Shown one piece after another: positions 9,204-18,724 of a stretch of 58,497 nt of DNA (the first letter of the stretch is position 1; every line of letters starts with the position of its first letter). The notes below the pieces were generated by a model. The model did no database searches. It saw only the letters and a list, made by a program, of their open reading frames with translations, and was not told the origin of the DNA. The DNA lies in the NCBI GenBank assembly GCA_023701125.1, contig JAMPXO010000017.1, forward strand, positions 1 through 58,497, given 5' to 3'. The DNA comes from Vicinamibacteria bacterium. GTDB lineage: Bacteria; Acidobacteriota; Vicinamibacteria; Fen-336. Made by a program: the position numbers and the translations under genes.

Positions 9204-11636
9204 CTACTCCCACCGGAGCGCGCTGATCGGGTCGACGCCCAGGGCTCTGCGGGCCGGGATCCAGCAGGCGGCGAGGGCGACCAGGGTCAGGATCACGGGG
9301 ACGGCCGCGAAGGTCGGCGGGTCCGTGGGGCTGACCCGGAACAGGATCTCGCCCAGCAGGCGGCCGAGGCCGAGCGCCAGGCCGAGGGCCAGGACCAGGC
9401 CGATGCCGACGCCGAGTGTCGCCAGCCGCATGCCCTGGCGCATCACCATCCTGAGGATGTCAGGGCGCTGGGCGCCGAGCGCCACGCGGATGCCGATCTC
9501 CAGCGTCTGCTGGGTGACCGCGTACGACATCACACCGTAGATGCCGATCGCGGAGAGCAGCAGCGCCAGCGCCGCGAAGGCGCCGAGCAGTTGCGCCGAG
9601 AGCCGCTTCTCGGCGAGGCCGTCGGAGACGATTTCTTCCAGTCCGCGCACCTGGAACAGCGGCACGTCGGGGTCGACGGCCTTGAGCGCCGCGCGCACGG
9701 CCCCGGACAGCGCCGCCGGGTCGCCGTTCTCGGCCTTCAGCAGGAAGCTCGCGAAGCCGATCGGCTCCTGCAGGTAGGGCACGTAGGTCTCGACCCGCGA
9801 GTCCTCGTCGACGCCGTAGTTCTTGACGTGGCGCACGACGCCGATCACGGTCCGCCACGGCTCGTCGGTGTCGTGGCCGGCGCCGAAGCGCAGCCGCTTG
9901 CCGATCGGGTCCTCGTTCGGCCACCAGGTCGACGCCATGGTCTCGTCGACGACGATCACCGGCGGCTGGTCGGCGCGGTCGTGCTCCGTGAAGTCGCGGC
10001 CCTTGAGCAGGGTCACGCCCATCGTCCGGAAGTAGCCCGGGCTGACCCGCGTGATGTCGGTCGACGGCGCCTGGCCCGGCAGCGCCTCGGGTCGGCCCTC
10101 GACCCCGAACGACGTCTGCCAGCCGCCGAGCAGCGGCGCGGTCGTCGCCAGCATCTGCACGCCGGGCGTGCCCTGCAGCCGGGCCAGCACCTGCTCGAAG
10201 AACGCCGCGCGCTGCGCCTCCTCGGGGTACTTGGCCTGGGGCAGGCCCACCGTCATCGTCAGCACGCCCTTCGGGTCGAAGCCCGGGTCGGCGTCGAGCA
10301 GTTGCAGGAAGCTCTTCGACATCAGCCCCGCGCCGACCAGCAGCACCAGCGACAGCGCGACTTCCGCCACCACCAGCGCGGCCCGCGCCCGCGAGCGCTC
10401 GGGGCCGCCGCTGCCGCCGCGACCGCCGTCCTTCAGGGTCTCGGCGTGGTCGTGGCGGGCGGTCTGCAGCGCCGGCAGCAAGCCGAACACGAGGCCGGTG
10501 ACGAGCGACACGGCGAACGTGAAGGCGAGCACCGAGAGGTCGAGCGAGACCTCGTCGATGCGCGGCGTGTTCTCGGGGCTGATCGCGATCAGGCCGCGGA
10601 TGCCGCCCCAGGCGACCAGCAGGCCGAGCAGGCCGCCGCCCGCCGCCAGCAGCAGGCTCTCGGTCAACAACTGGCGCACGATCCGCCAGCGGCCCGCGCC
10701 CAGCGCCTGGCGCACCGCGATCTCCTTCTGCCGCGCGGCGGCCCGCGACAGCAGCAGGTTGGCGACGTTGGCGCAGGCGATCAGCAACACGAAGCCGACC
10801 GCGCCGAGCAGGATCACGAGCGCGGCGCGCAGGTCGCCGACGACCGCCTCCAGCGCCGGCTCGACCGTCATGCTCTGGCGGGCGTTGCTCGGGTAGGTCT
10901 CGGCCAGCCGCTTCGCGATGCCGACCACGTCCGTGCGCGCCTGCTCCGGGCTGACGCCGGGCTTCATGCGGGCGAGCACGTAGATCCCGGGGTGGCTGCC
11001 GCGGCGCTGCGGACCGCCGATCTGGTCCTCGAGCCGCAGCAGCGACGTCCACACCTCGACGTTGCGGAACGTGCCGTGCATGGTGCCGGGCATCACGCCG
11101 ATCACCGTGTAGGGCTCGTTGTTGAGGGTGAGCGTGCGGCCGACGACGTCGGGGTCGCGGCCGAAGCGGCGGGTCCAGAAGCCCTCGGACAGCAGCGCCA
11201 CGCGCTCGGCGCCAGGCTTGTCCTCGGCCTCGCTGAACGGCCGGCCGAGCAGGGGCTGCAGCCCCAGGGTGCGGAACAGGCCCGAACTGGCCTGCCGGCC
11301 GCGCAACTGCTCGGCGTCGCCGTGGCCCGTGAGCACGTAGTTCTGGCCACGCGAAGCGACCACGCTCTCGAACACCTTGTTCTGGTCGCGCACGTCCTGG
11401 AAGTTGGCGACCGAGAAGCTCATGTTCGGGACCTGCTCCGACCACTCGGTCAGGAACACCAGCCGCTCGGCGTCCGGGTACGGCAGCGGCTTGAGCAGGA
11501 TCGCGTTCACGAAACTGAAGATGGCCGAGTTGGCGCCGATGCCGAGGGCCAGCGTCAGCAGGGCCACGGCGGTGAAGCCGGGCGACTTCAGCAACTGGCG
11601 GGCGCCGAAGCGCAGGTCCTGTCCAAGGGTTTGCAT
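9204..11636 (-). CDS. ADOP/MacB-like ABC transporter permease
   Basis: An 810-residue permease of the acidobacterial duplicated orphan permease type. Two FtsX/MacB core modules occur in one chain: an N-terminal span (LTLALGIGANSAIFSFVNAILLKPLPYP) with a large MacB-type periplasmic domain, a central three-span FtsX block, a second periplasmic domain, and a C-terminal three-span block ending IPARRALGVDPISALRWE. No ATPase is encoded beside it, as is usual for this class. The class is thought to couple cytoplasmic ATPase cycles to periplasmic work (export or mechanotransmission), but the substrate is unknown. The ATG at 11636 gives the typical MQTLGQDLRFGARQL start. Confidence 0.9.
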   Translation of the reverse strand: MQTLGQDLRFGARQLLKSPGFTAVALLTLALGIGANSAIFSFVNAILLKPLPYPDAERLVFLTEWSEQVPNMSFSVANFQDVRDQNKVFESVVASRGQNYVLTGHGDAEQLRGRQASSGLFRTLGLQPLLGRPFSEAEDKPGAERVALLSEGFWTRRFGRDPDVVGRTLTLNNEPYTVIGVMPGTMHGTFRNVEVWTSLLRLEDQIGGPQRRGSHPGIYVLARMKPGVSPEQARTDVVGIAKRLAETYPSNARQSMTVEPALEAVVGDLRAALVILLGAVGFVLLIACANVANLLLSRAAARQKEIAVRQALGAGRWRIVRQLLTESLLLAAGGGLLGLLVAWGGIRGLIAISPENTPRIDEVSLDLSVLAFTFAVSLVTGLVFGLLPALQTARHDHAETLKDGGRGGSGGPERSRARAALVVAEVALSLVLLVGAGLMSKSFLQLLDADPGFDPKGVLTMTVGLPQAKYPEEAQRAAFFEQVLARLQGTPGVQMLATTAPLLGGWQTSFGVEGRPEALPGQAPSTDITRVSPGYFRTMGVTLLKGRDFTEHDRADQPPVIVVDETMASTWWPNEDPIGKRLRFGAGHDTDEPWRTVIGVVRHVKNYGVDEDSRVETYVPYLQEPIGFASFLLKAENGDPAALSGAVRAALKAVDPDVPLFQVRGLEEIVSDGLAEKRLSAQLLGAFAALALLLSAIGIYGVMSYAVTQQTLEIGIRVALGAQRPDILRMVMRQGMRLATLGVGIGLVLALGLALGLGRLLGEILFRVSPTDPPTFAAVPVILTLVALAACWIPARRALGVDPISALRWE

Positions 11637-11730
11637 GGCAAGCGGTCTCCGGGTTGCCTGCTGAGACGCCGGCGAAGCCTCCCGGGTTGCAATAAAACGC
11701 GCGCCACGTCCTCGCATAGACTCTGCCGCC

Positions 11731-12528
11731 ATGATCGACGCCTGCCGCCGCCTCGCCGACAACCCCCGCTTCCAGCGCGCCATCCTGGGCGTGATCGTGG
11801 CCAACGCCGCGCTGATCGGGTTCGAGACCTCGCCCGCCCTGTGGGAGCGCCACGGCGACCTGTTCCACGCGTTGAACTTCGCGATCCAGGCCATCTTCGT
11901 GTTCGAGATCGTGGTCCGCCTGCTGGCCCACGTGCCGGGCATTCACCGCTTCTTCACCGACGGCTGGAACGTGTTCGACTTCACGATCGTCGCGGTGTCG
12001 CTGCTGCCGATGGCGGGGCCGCTCGCCAACGTCGCGCGGCTGGCGCGGCTGCTGCGGGCGCTGCGGCTGGTCTCCGCGCTGCCCGAGCTGCGGCTGCTGG
12101 TCAGCACGATGCTGCGCTCGCTGCCCTCGCTCGGCAACGTGCTGCTGCTGCTGTCGCTGATCCTCTACGTGTACGCCGTGATCGGCGTGACGCTGTTCGC
12201 GAAGGTGGACGCCGAGAACTGGGGCTCGCTGGGGATGGCCTTCCTGACCCTGTTCGAGATGCTCACGCTCGAGGGCTGGGTGGAGCTGATGAACGCCTCG
12301 GCCGTAGCCACGCCGTGGGCCTGGGTCTACTACGTGAGCTTCGTGGTGATGGCGGTGTTCGTCGTCGTCAACCTGTTCATCGCGATCGTGATCAACAACC
12401 TGGAGAGCGCCAAGCGCGAGGAACAGGCCGCGGGCGTCAGCCCGTCCCATCCCGCGGAGCAGATCGTCCGCATCCGCGAGCAGCTCGAGGAGCTGGAGCA
12501 GGTCCTGCGCACGCGCCCCACGGCGTGA
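11731..12528 (+). CDS. Bacterial one-domain voltage-gated cation channel (NaChBac/CavMr type)
   Basis: A 265-residue, six-span channel that should work as a homotetramer in the cytoplasmic membrane. S4 carries Arg at 103, 106, 109 and 112 (VARLARLLRALRLV), the voltage sensor. The pore loop has the filter TLEGWVE at residues 179-185, followed by S6 and a C-terminal coiled coil (about 244-261, IVRIREQLEELEQVL). NaChBac has TLESWAS. A Gly at the fourth filter position was reported as a determinant of Ca2+ selectivity in the Meiothermus ruber channel CavMr, so Ca2+ permeation is possible here. It sits between two ADOP permease genes and is divergent from the first. Confidence 0.93.
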   Translation: MIDACRRLADNPRFQRAILGVIVANAALIGFETSPALWERHGDLFHALNFAIQAIFVFEIVVRLLAHVPGIHRFFTDGWNVFDFTIVAVSLLPMAGPLANVARLARLLRALRLVSALPELRLLVSTMLRSLPSLGNVLLLLSLILYVYAVIGVTLFAKVDAENWGSLGMAFLTLFEMLTLEGWVELMNASAVATPWAWVYYVSFVVMAVFVVVNLFIAIVINNLESAKREEQAAGVSPSHPAEQIVRIREQLEELEQVLRTRPTA

Positions 12529-12545
12529 GCGGGCTGTGCGCGCGT

Positions 12546-12561
12546 GGGACGCCCGCGTCCC
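12546..12561 (+). terminator. Weak terminator candidate after the channel gene
   Basis: GGGACG and CGTCCC form a 6-bp stem with a four-base loop, 17 bases after the channel stop codon, followed by alternating GC sequence without a T-run. In DNA this GC-rich such hairpins arise often by chance. Confidence 0.25.
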
Positions 12562-12654
12562 GCGCGCGCGCGGGGGCGGCCCGCGGCGGGCGACGCAAGT
12601 CGTTGAGCCCCTTCGAAACGCCGACCCGGCACGGCGGTTGATAGGAAGGGAGCC

Positions 12655-15072
12655 ATGCGCTCCCTGATCCTCGACCTGCGCCAGGCCCTGCGCGGCCTCG
12701 CGCGGCGCCCGTCGTTCGCCGTCGTCGCCACGTTGACGCTGGGCCTCGCCTCCGGCGCCGCGACCGCCGTCTACTCGCTGGTGGACGCGGCGCTGCTGGC
12801 GCCGCTGCCCTACGGGGACCCGGCGCGTCTCGTGCGCGTCTACGAGCACGACACGCTCGAGGGCAGGCGCTTCGGCCAGGTCACGATCGCCGACTTCCGC
12901 GACTGGCGCAGGGCGGCGCGCACGCTGTCGGGCCTGTCGGCGGTCCGCGTCTCGACCGCGACGCTGACCGGCCACGGCGACGCCCAGCGGCTGCCCGCGT
13001 TGCGCGTCTCGGCGTCCTTCTTCGACGTGCTCCAGGCGCCGCCCGCGCGCGGACGCGGCTTCCGGCCCGACGAGGAGCGCCCGGGCGCTCCGCCAGTCGT
13101 GGTGATCTCGCACGGCCTCTTCGCGCGCGTCTTCGGCTCCGACCCGGCGATCGTCGGTGGTTCCATCGTGCTGGACGCGACGCCCACCACGATCGTCGGC
13201 GTGCTGCCCGAGGGTTTCCGCTCGCCGATCGGCTTCGAGGCCGACGTCTACCTCGCCGACGACTTCGAGACCCTGTTCCAGGACGCCAACCGCGCCCGCC
13301 GCATGCACTTCCTCGCCACCGTCGGCCGCCTCGCTCCCGGGGCCGGCCTCGACGAGGCGCGCACCGAGCTGGAGGGAATCGGGGCCCGGATCGAGGCCGA
13401 ACACCCGCGCGACAACCGCGGCCACCGCCCGCTGGCCGTGCCGGTGCGCGAGGCGCTGAATCAGGCCGCGGCGCCGATGATGAGCGCGACCTCGGCCGCC
13501 GTGCTGCTGCTGCTGGTGCTGGCTGCCGTCAACGTGGCGGGACTGTCGCTGGCCCGCGCCCTCGCCCGGCCCCAGGACGTGGCGGTGCGCGCCGCGCTCG
13601 GGGCCTCCGCTGCGCAGGCGGTGCGGGTTCCGCTGCTCGAGAGCCTGGTGGTGGCCGCCGCGGGCGGGGGCCTCGGGGTCGCGCTCGCCGCGTGGGGTGC
13701 CGAGGCGCTCGCCGCGCTCGCCGGGCCCGAGCTGGCCCCGTCCGGGGCCGCGGTGTCGTGGCGGCTGCTGGCCTTCGGGGCGGCGAGCTCGGCCGTGGTC
13801 GGGTTCGGCTGCGGCCTGGCCCCGGCGCTGGCCGCCCGCCGCGTGGAACTGGTCGGCGTGCTCAAGGCCGCGCCCCCCGGCGCAGGCCGTGGCGCCCGCC
13901 TCGGGACCCGCAACGCGCTGGTCGCGGTCCAGGTCGCGCTGGCCTGCGTGCTGCTCGTGGTCGGCGGCCTGCTGGCGCGCAGTGTCGCGGCGCTCGGCGA
14001 CGTCGATCCCGGGTTCCGCCCCGAGGGCGTGCTCAGCTTCCGCACGGCGTTGCCGTTCGCCCGCTACACCGACGCGACCGCTCGCGCCAGCGCCGCCGCG
14101 CGCCTCCGTGAGCGACTCGCGGCCCTGCCGGGCGTCACCCACGTGGGCTACGGCTACACGCTACCGGTCGGCAACATGGCGACCACCAGCTTCGTGATCG
14201 ACGGCGCGGAGTGGCCCGCCGACACGCCTCCGCCCGAGGTCGGCTACAACAGCGCGAGCCCCGGCTATTTCGAGGCGGCCGGGGTGCCGCTGCGGCGGGG
14301 GCGGCTGTTCGACGAACGCGACACCGCCGGAGCGGCGCCGGTGGTGCTCGTCAACGAGACTCTCGCGGACCGCTTCTTCCCCGGCCAGGACCCGGTCGGG
14401 AAACGGCTGCGGACCGGGCCGGACCGCGAGCGGGTCGAGATCGTCGGGGTCGTCGGCGACGTGCGCCGGGCCGGGCTCGACGCCGTCCCCGCGCCGGAGC
14501 TGTTCGAGTCGGCGCTGCAGGGCCCCTCGCCGGCGCCGCTGTTCCTGGTCCGCGCCGAGCCCGGCGCGCTCGCCGGGGTGCCGCAGGCGATCCGCGCCGC
14601 CGTGCGCGCCATCGATCCCGACCTCGCCGTCTACTCGGTCCAGACGATGGCCGAGGTGCTCGATCGCATGGTCGCGCCGCGGCGGCTGCTGCTGATCCTG
14701 CTGACCAGCTTCGGCAGTGCGGCGCTGTTGCTGGCGGGCCTCGGCGTGTTCGGCGTCGCATCCCAGCTCGTCACCCAGTCGCGGCGCGAGATCGCCGTGC
14801 GCATGGCGCTCGGTGCCCACGGGCCGGACGTCGTGCGGATGGTGGTGGGCCGCGGCCTCGCGCCGGTGGCCTTCGGGCTCGCCGCGGGCACGCTGGCGGC
14901 AGGCGCGGCGGCCCGCGGCCTGGGAGCGATGCTGTTCGGCGTCACCGCCGCCGACCTGCTGACCCACGCCAGCGCACTGACCGTGCTGGCGGCGACGGCG
15001 ACGCTGGCCTGCCTGCTGCCGGCGCGGCGCGCGGTGGCGGTCGCCCCCAGCGAGGTCCTGCGCGGGGACTAG
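12655..15072 (+). CDS. ADOP/MacB-like ABC transporter permease
   Basis: An 805-residue second permease of the same type as the one at 9.2-11.6 kb, on the opposite strand. It begins MRSLILDLRQALRGLARRP, has the N-terminal span (LTLGLASGAATAVYSLVDAALLAPLPY), two MacB-like periplasmic regions, a central FtsX block starting near residue 275 and a C-terminal block ending LLPARRAVAVAPSEVLRGD. The two proteins share architecture but only moderate sequence, so this is an old paralogue and not a recent duplication. No ATP-binding partner is adjacent. The ATG at 12655 is preceded by GGAAGGGAG. Confidence 0.9.
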   Translation: MRSLILDLRQALRGLARRPSFAVVATLTLGLASGAATAVYSLVDAALLAPLPYGDPARLVRVYEHDTLEGRRFGQVTIADFRDWRRAARTLSGLSAVRVSTATLTGHGDAQRLPALRVSASFFDVLQAPPARGRGFRPDEERPGAPPVVVISHGLFARVFGSDPAIVGGSIVLDATPTTIVGVLPEGFRSPIGFEADVYLADDFETLFQDANRARRMHFLATVGRLAPGAGLDEARTELEGIGARIEAEHPRDNRGHRPLAVPVREALNQAAAPMMSATSAAVLLLLVLAAVNVAGLSLARALARPQDVAVRAALGASAAQAVRVPLLESLVVAAAGGGLGVALAAWGAEALAALAGPELAPSGAAVSWRLLAFGAASSAVVGFGCGLAPALAARRVELVGVLKAAPPGAGRGARLGTRNALVAVQVALACVLLVVGGLLARSVAALGDVDPGFRPEGVLSFRTALPFARYTDATARASAAARLRERLAALPGVTHVGYGYTLPVGNMATTSFVIDGAEWPADTPPPEVGYNSASPGYFEAAGVPLRRGRLFDERDTAGAAPVVLVNETLADRFFPGQDPVGKRLRTGPDRERVEIVGVVGDVRRAGLDAVPAPELFESALQGPSPAPLFLVRAEPGALAGVPQAIRAAVRAIDPDLAVYSVQTMAEVLDRMVAPRRLLLILLTSFGSAALLLAGLGVFGVASQLVTQSRREIAVRMALGAHGPDVVRMVVGRGLAPVAFGLAAGTLAAGAAARGLGAMLFGVTAADLLTHASALTVLAATATLACLLPARRAVAVAPSEVLRGD

Positions 15073-15076
15073 ACGT

Positions 15077-15532
15077 TCATCGCCTGTCGCGCTGGACGTC
15101 GGTGCCGGCCAGCCAGTCGTGGAACGCGCGCTTGCGGGTCGTCCAGGCCACCAGCAGCAGGCCGGCGCAGCAGCAGCCGAACGAGGCGAGCTTCGCCACG
15201 TTGCGGACCAGCGCGCGGAACAGCCCCGCACGCCGACCCTCCGGCCCGACCACACGCACCCCCATCAGGCGCTTGCCGAGGGTCGCGCCCGAGGCGCCCT
15301 CGAGCAGCACGAAGTAGAACAGCGGCACGCCCAGGCCGAGCACGTCGCGGGCCAGTCCGTGCCACCCGCCGTAACGCGCGAACGTGCGGCCCTGGGCATC
15401 CAGCACCGCGCGCGTCAGCGCCTCCTCGAAGGCGAGTGCCGCAAGCCAGCGCAGGGCGAACACCAGCAGCGCCAGCAGCAGCGCGTCGGCGGCGAACGCG
15501 AAGGCGCGGCGCCAGAAGCCGGCCGCCGTCAC
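15077..15532 (-). CDS. RDD-family membrane protein
   Basis: A 151-residue RDD-domain protein. The first span begins AGFWRRAFAFAADALLLALLV (R-x-x-A-F-x-x-D), and the ASGATLGKRLMGVRVVGPEGRRAG loop is the conserved RDD core. The C-terminal KRAFHDWLAGTDV is the usual end motif. RDD proteins are small polytopic membrane proteins of mostly unknown role; a few have been linked to Na+/H+ exchange. The GTG start at 15532 overlaps the stop of the FHA-zincin gene as GTGA, implying coupled translation and a shared task. Confidence 0.88.
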   Translation of the reverse strand: MTAAGFWRRAFAFAADALLLALLVFALRWLAALAFEEALTRAVLDAQGRTFARYGGWHGLARDVLGLGVPLFYFVLLEGASGATLGKRLMGVRVVGPEGRRAGLFRALVRNVAKLASFGCCCAGLLLVAWTTRKRAFHDWLAGTDVQRDRR

Positions 15533-18500
15533 TGCGGGTTGCCCGTGGCCTTCCACAGCGCCTCCCACCAGCCCTCCGGCACCTCCGGCTTCACGCCCTC
15601 GGGGTAGAGCACCGTCGGCGGCACGGTCAGCCACAGCTTGCGGCCGGGCAGCTTGTAGACGAACGCGTTGAAGCCCGTCGGCACCAGGTCCTTGCCAACC
15701 CGCTCCAGCATGTGCAGCCGGGTGCCGCCGTGCTCCGCGGAGCCCGCGACCTCGAACGGCCGCTCCTCGCCGGCCATCAGGATCTGCCCCGGCGAGCCCA
15801 TCTTGAAGATCACCGCGTGGTGCAGGAACAGCACCTGCCCGCTCCAGGTGCCGGCGAGGTCGAAGTTCATGGCTTGCGGCTGGGCTTCGTCCGGCACCTC
15901 GAAGATCTCGCTCTCGGGCCCCTCGACGCCGGGCGCCTCGGGGTCGGCGGGGTCCGAAGTCACCACCTCCGACCAACTGACGCGGATCTTCTTCTGCTGG
16001 CCCTGGACCTGGGCGACGAAGTCGGCGATCGCCAGCATGTCCTGGATGTCGCGAGGGGACACCACCTGCAGCACCCGCCGCGCGAGGCCGGCTTGCGCGG
16101 GGTCGCCCACCTGGGTGCCCATCACCTGGGCCATGTCGATGTCCGCCGCGAGTTGGTCGCGGCCGAGGCTGATCGCCAGCGGGCGCTTGCCCGACAGCGA
16201 GCCGTGGAAACGAACCCGGATCTCGTGCGACTCGCCCAGCCGCCACAGCGGCGTGGCTGGCACCTCGACGTGGATCTGCTTGCGGTCCGCGCTCGCCCGC
16301 AGCCGCGGCGGCTCCTTCGGCGCCAGCAGCAGCAGCGCGGTCGTCGTCTCGCTGGGGCCGCCGAACCAGGCCGCGGCCGTGTAGCTCTCGATCCGCTGCA
16401 CCGCGAGCTTCTGGTGGGTCGGCCGTTTCGGGCCCGCGGCTGCGAGCGGCTCGACCGCCACCGCGCCGGCGACGTGCCTGAACTGCGTGGCCTCGCCGCG
16501 CACCCAGCCCCAGCGGTGGGTGATGCCGTGCTCGGCCACGCCGTGGGTGCGCAACATCAGCTTCGCGTCGCGCAGCTCCGGCTCGGGCACCGTGTTCCAG
16601 CGCAGTTCGACGCAAGGCGAGGACAGCGGCCCGGTGACCTTCCAGGTCTTGCGCGGCTCCTGCCGCGTGAATGCCCCCGCGACCGCCAGCGGCACGTTGT
16701 TGTAGATCGGCCAGCTCTCGCGGGCAGCGAACAGGGTGTAGTCCGCGCCCAGCACCTTCTCGCTCTGGCTCGTCACCTTGACCATCGCGTCGACCGGTCC
16801 GGTGCGGAAGGAGCCGAAGGTCTCCATCAGCTTCTTCAGGAAGTCGTCGCGGTTGGCCGCGTAGTAGCGGTCGCGCAAGGAGAGCAGGAAGCGGCTGGCG
16901 GCGTAGCCCTTGTGCTGGGTCTCCTCCTCGCCGTCCCCCTGAGCCTCCAGCGGCAGCTTGTAGAGGCCCATGAACTTGCCGGGCTCGAAGGTCTTCTTGA
17001 ACTGGCGCACCCAGCCGCGGCGCAGGTAGTGGGGCTCGGCCTCCTCCTCGATCATGACCGCGGTCGCCTCGGCGAACCACGCGAACTTGCCGCCGCCGCG
17101 GAAGTGGGACCAGTTGAGGTACTTCGTCCAGTTGAAGTACTCCTTCTGCACGACGTGGAAGAGCTCGTGCAGCGCGGTCGTGTGGAGGTCGTCGATCGCC
17201 TCCGAACCACCGGCGGTCTCGCGTCGCGCCGGCACCAGCGACAGGTTCACGTGGATGTAGGGATACGTGTACGAGCCGTCGAGGGTGTAGGCGAAGGCGC
17301 CGGCCGCGCCGTTCCAGGGATCGAGGAAGTGGATCTCGATCTGGTCGCCGCGGCGGCGGAAGCCGCGGGTCTGGTGCAGGTACTCGTGGGCGCGCTCGAA
17401 CGCGTCGAGGCTGTTGGCGACCGCCGGCGGGTAGTAGTTCGCCCGCTTCCAGGCCGGGTCCTCCATCAGCGCCTCGAGCCGCTTGGCCTCCGGGTCCGCC
17501 TGGAAAGCGTAGTAGCGCCCGGTCCAGACCTCGCGTTCGCTGCCGGTCGCGGGCCGGGCGAGGATCGCGTCCCAGCGCGCCTTCATCGCGGCGGCCACCC
17601 GGCGGCGCTCCGGCGTGTCGGCCAACGCCAGCTTGCGGGGCCAGAACAGGCGGAAGGGCCCCGCGCTGTCGGAGACGTGTGCGTCGAAGGTGCCCTGGTC
17701 GAACTGATCTTTGACGACGTTGATCGCCTCCCAGCCCGCGAAGCCGAGGAAGATCAGCAGGAAGACGCCGTTGTGGCGCAGCTCGGCGACGGCCTGGCCG
17801 GCCTCGAGCCGGGTCGCCAGCAGTTGCAGGCGCCCGTCCGGGGCTCGCCGCACGAGCTGGGCGTGGGCCCGGGCGGCCGGTGGCACGCCCAGCTTGTCCA
17901 GGTCCCAGCTCATCCGCAGCGCGCCGGGCAGGCAGTCGTCGTCGGTCATGCCGCCGTCGAGCTCGAAGCCGGCCACGGGCAGACCCGGCAGGCGGCGGAA
18001 CGCGTCGTCGAGTTCCGCGCTGGCCAGCGGCCGGGCGCTGAACGAGCGCGGGCGATCGAGCGCACCGCGGGCGGCCACGAGATGCAGCGCGGGATGCGGG
18101 CGCACGTCGACGGCCGGCGTGCGGGTCTCGGGCAGCGCGGCGGGACGCAGGCGACCCGACCAGCCGTTCTCGACGAGGCTGGCGAGTTGCGACGGCAGCA
18201 GCCGCAGGTCGCGCGACTCCCAGACCAGGAAGCCCGAGAGCCCGAACAGCACGGCCAGGGCCGCGACCGCCAGCAGTCCCGCGCCCAGCGCCCAACGCAG
18301 CCCGCGTCGGCGCTTGTGAGCCGGTGGCGCGATCGCGGGAGCGGGCTCCGGGAGCGGCAGCGCGGCCGGCTCGTCGTCCGCGACGACGAACTGGGTCTGG
18401 CCGAGGCGGAAGTACTCGCCCGCACGCAGGGGGTGGAGGCGGATGCGGGCGTCGCCGACCCACGTGCCGTTGGCGCTGCCCAGGTCCTCGAGCCACCACG

Positions 18501-18660
18501 TGCCCTCGCGCCAGGAGAGGCGGGCGTGGTGGCGGGACGTGCCGCCGTCGACGACGACGAGGTCGTTGTCCACGTCGCGGCCGAGGCCCAGGCCAGCCCG
18601 CGAGAGCGGGACCGGACGGCCCTCCTGCGAGCCCGGGGAGTAGATCCAAAGCCACGCCAT
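15529..18660 (-). CDS. FHA-domain, membrane-anchored HExxH zinc-peptidase-like protein
   Basis: A 1043-residue protein with an unusual architecture. Residues 1-95 are an FHA domain (GRDVDND at 27-33, SRHH at 42-45, GSANGTWV at 61-68), which by family reads phosphothreonine. A membrane span follows at about 121-147. Within the large C-terminal part HELFH (498-502) is followed by WFAEATAVMIEEE with Glu531, the layout of gluzincin metallopeptidases. A second hydrophobic stretch lies at about 297-316. The N-terminus would be cytoplasmic and the zincin outside, so the protein may link a kinase signal to peptidase activity outside the membrane. No close named family is recognised. Translationally coupled to the RDD gene. 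Confidence 0.75.
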   Translation of the reverse strand: MAWLWIYSPGSQEGRPVPLSRAGLGLGRDVDNDLVVVDGGTSRHHARLSWREGTWWLEDLGSANGTWVGDARIRLHPLRAGEYFRLGQTQFVVADDEPAALPLPEPAPAIAPPAHKRRRGLRWALGAGLLAVAALAVLFGLSGFLVWESRDLRLLPSQLASLVENGWSGRLRPAALPETRTPAVDVRPHPALHLVAARGALDRPRSFSARPLASAELDDAFRRLPGLPVAGFELDGGMTDDDCLPGALRMSWDLDKLGVPPAARAHAQLVRRAPDGRLQLLATRLEAGQAVAELRHNGVFLLIFLGFAGWEAINVVKDQFDQGTFDAHVSDSAGPFRLFWPRKLALADTPERRRVAAAMKARWDAILARPATGSEREVWTGRYYAFQADPEAKRLEALMEDPAWKRANYYPPAVANSLDAFERAHEYLHQTRGFRRRGDQIEIHFLDPWNGAAGAFAYTLDGSYTYPYIHVNLSLVPARRETAGGSEAIDDLHTTALHELFHVVQKEYFNWTKYLNWSHFRGGGKFAWFAEATAVMIEEEAEPHYLRRGWVRQFKKTFEPGKFMGLYKLPLEAQGDGEEETQHKGYAASRFLLSLRDRYYAANRDDFLKKLMETFGSFRTGPVDAMVKVTSQSEKVLGADYTLFAARESWPIYNNVPLAVAGAFTRQEPRKTWKVTGPLSSPCVELRWNTVPEPELRDAKLMLRTHGVAEHGITHRWGWVRGEATQFRHVAGAVAVEPLAAAGPKRPTHQKLAVQRIESYTAAAWFGGPSETTTALLLLAPKEPPRLRASADRKQIHVEVPATPLWRLGESHEIRVRFHGSLSGKRPLAISLGRDQLAADIDMAQVMGTQVGDPAQAGLARRVLQVVSPRDIQDMLAIADFVAQVQGQQKKIRVSWSEVVTSDPADPEAPGVEGPESEIFEVPDEAQPQAMNFDLAGTWSGQVLFLHHAVIFKMGSPGQILMAGEERPFEVAGSAEHGGTRLHMLERVGKDLVPTGFNAFVYKLPGRKLWLTVPPTVLYPEGVKPEVPEGWWEALWKATGNPQ

Positions 18661-18724
18661 GTCCGCCTCGCACGACCGACGACCGCCTCAAGCGTACCGC
18701 CGTCGGGACGACGTGTGGGCGCGA

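Noticed and set aside
12529-12654. GC-rich hairpins after the channel gene as a firm terminator
   Set aside because: Alternating CG runs form many weak stems by chance and no T-run follows.
9460-14142. A 1560-codon minus-strand frame across two permeases and the channel
   Set aside because: It crosses genes on both strands, has Arg/Gly/Ala-rich composition and shows no domain; it is a GC-driven shadow.
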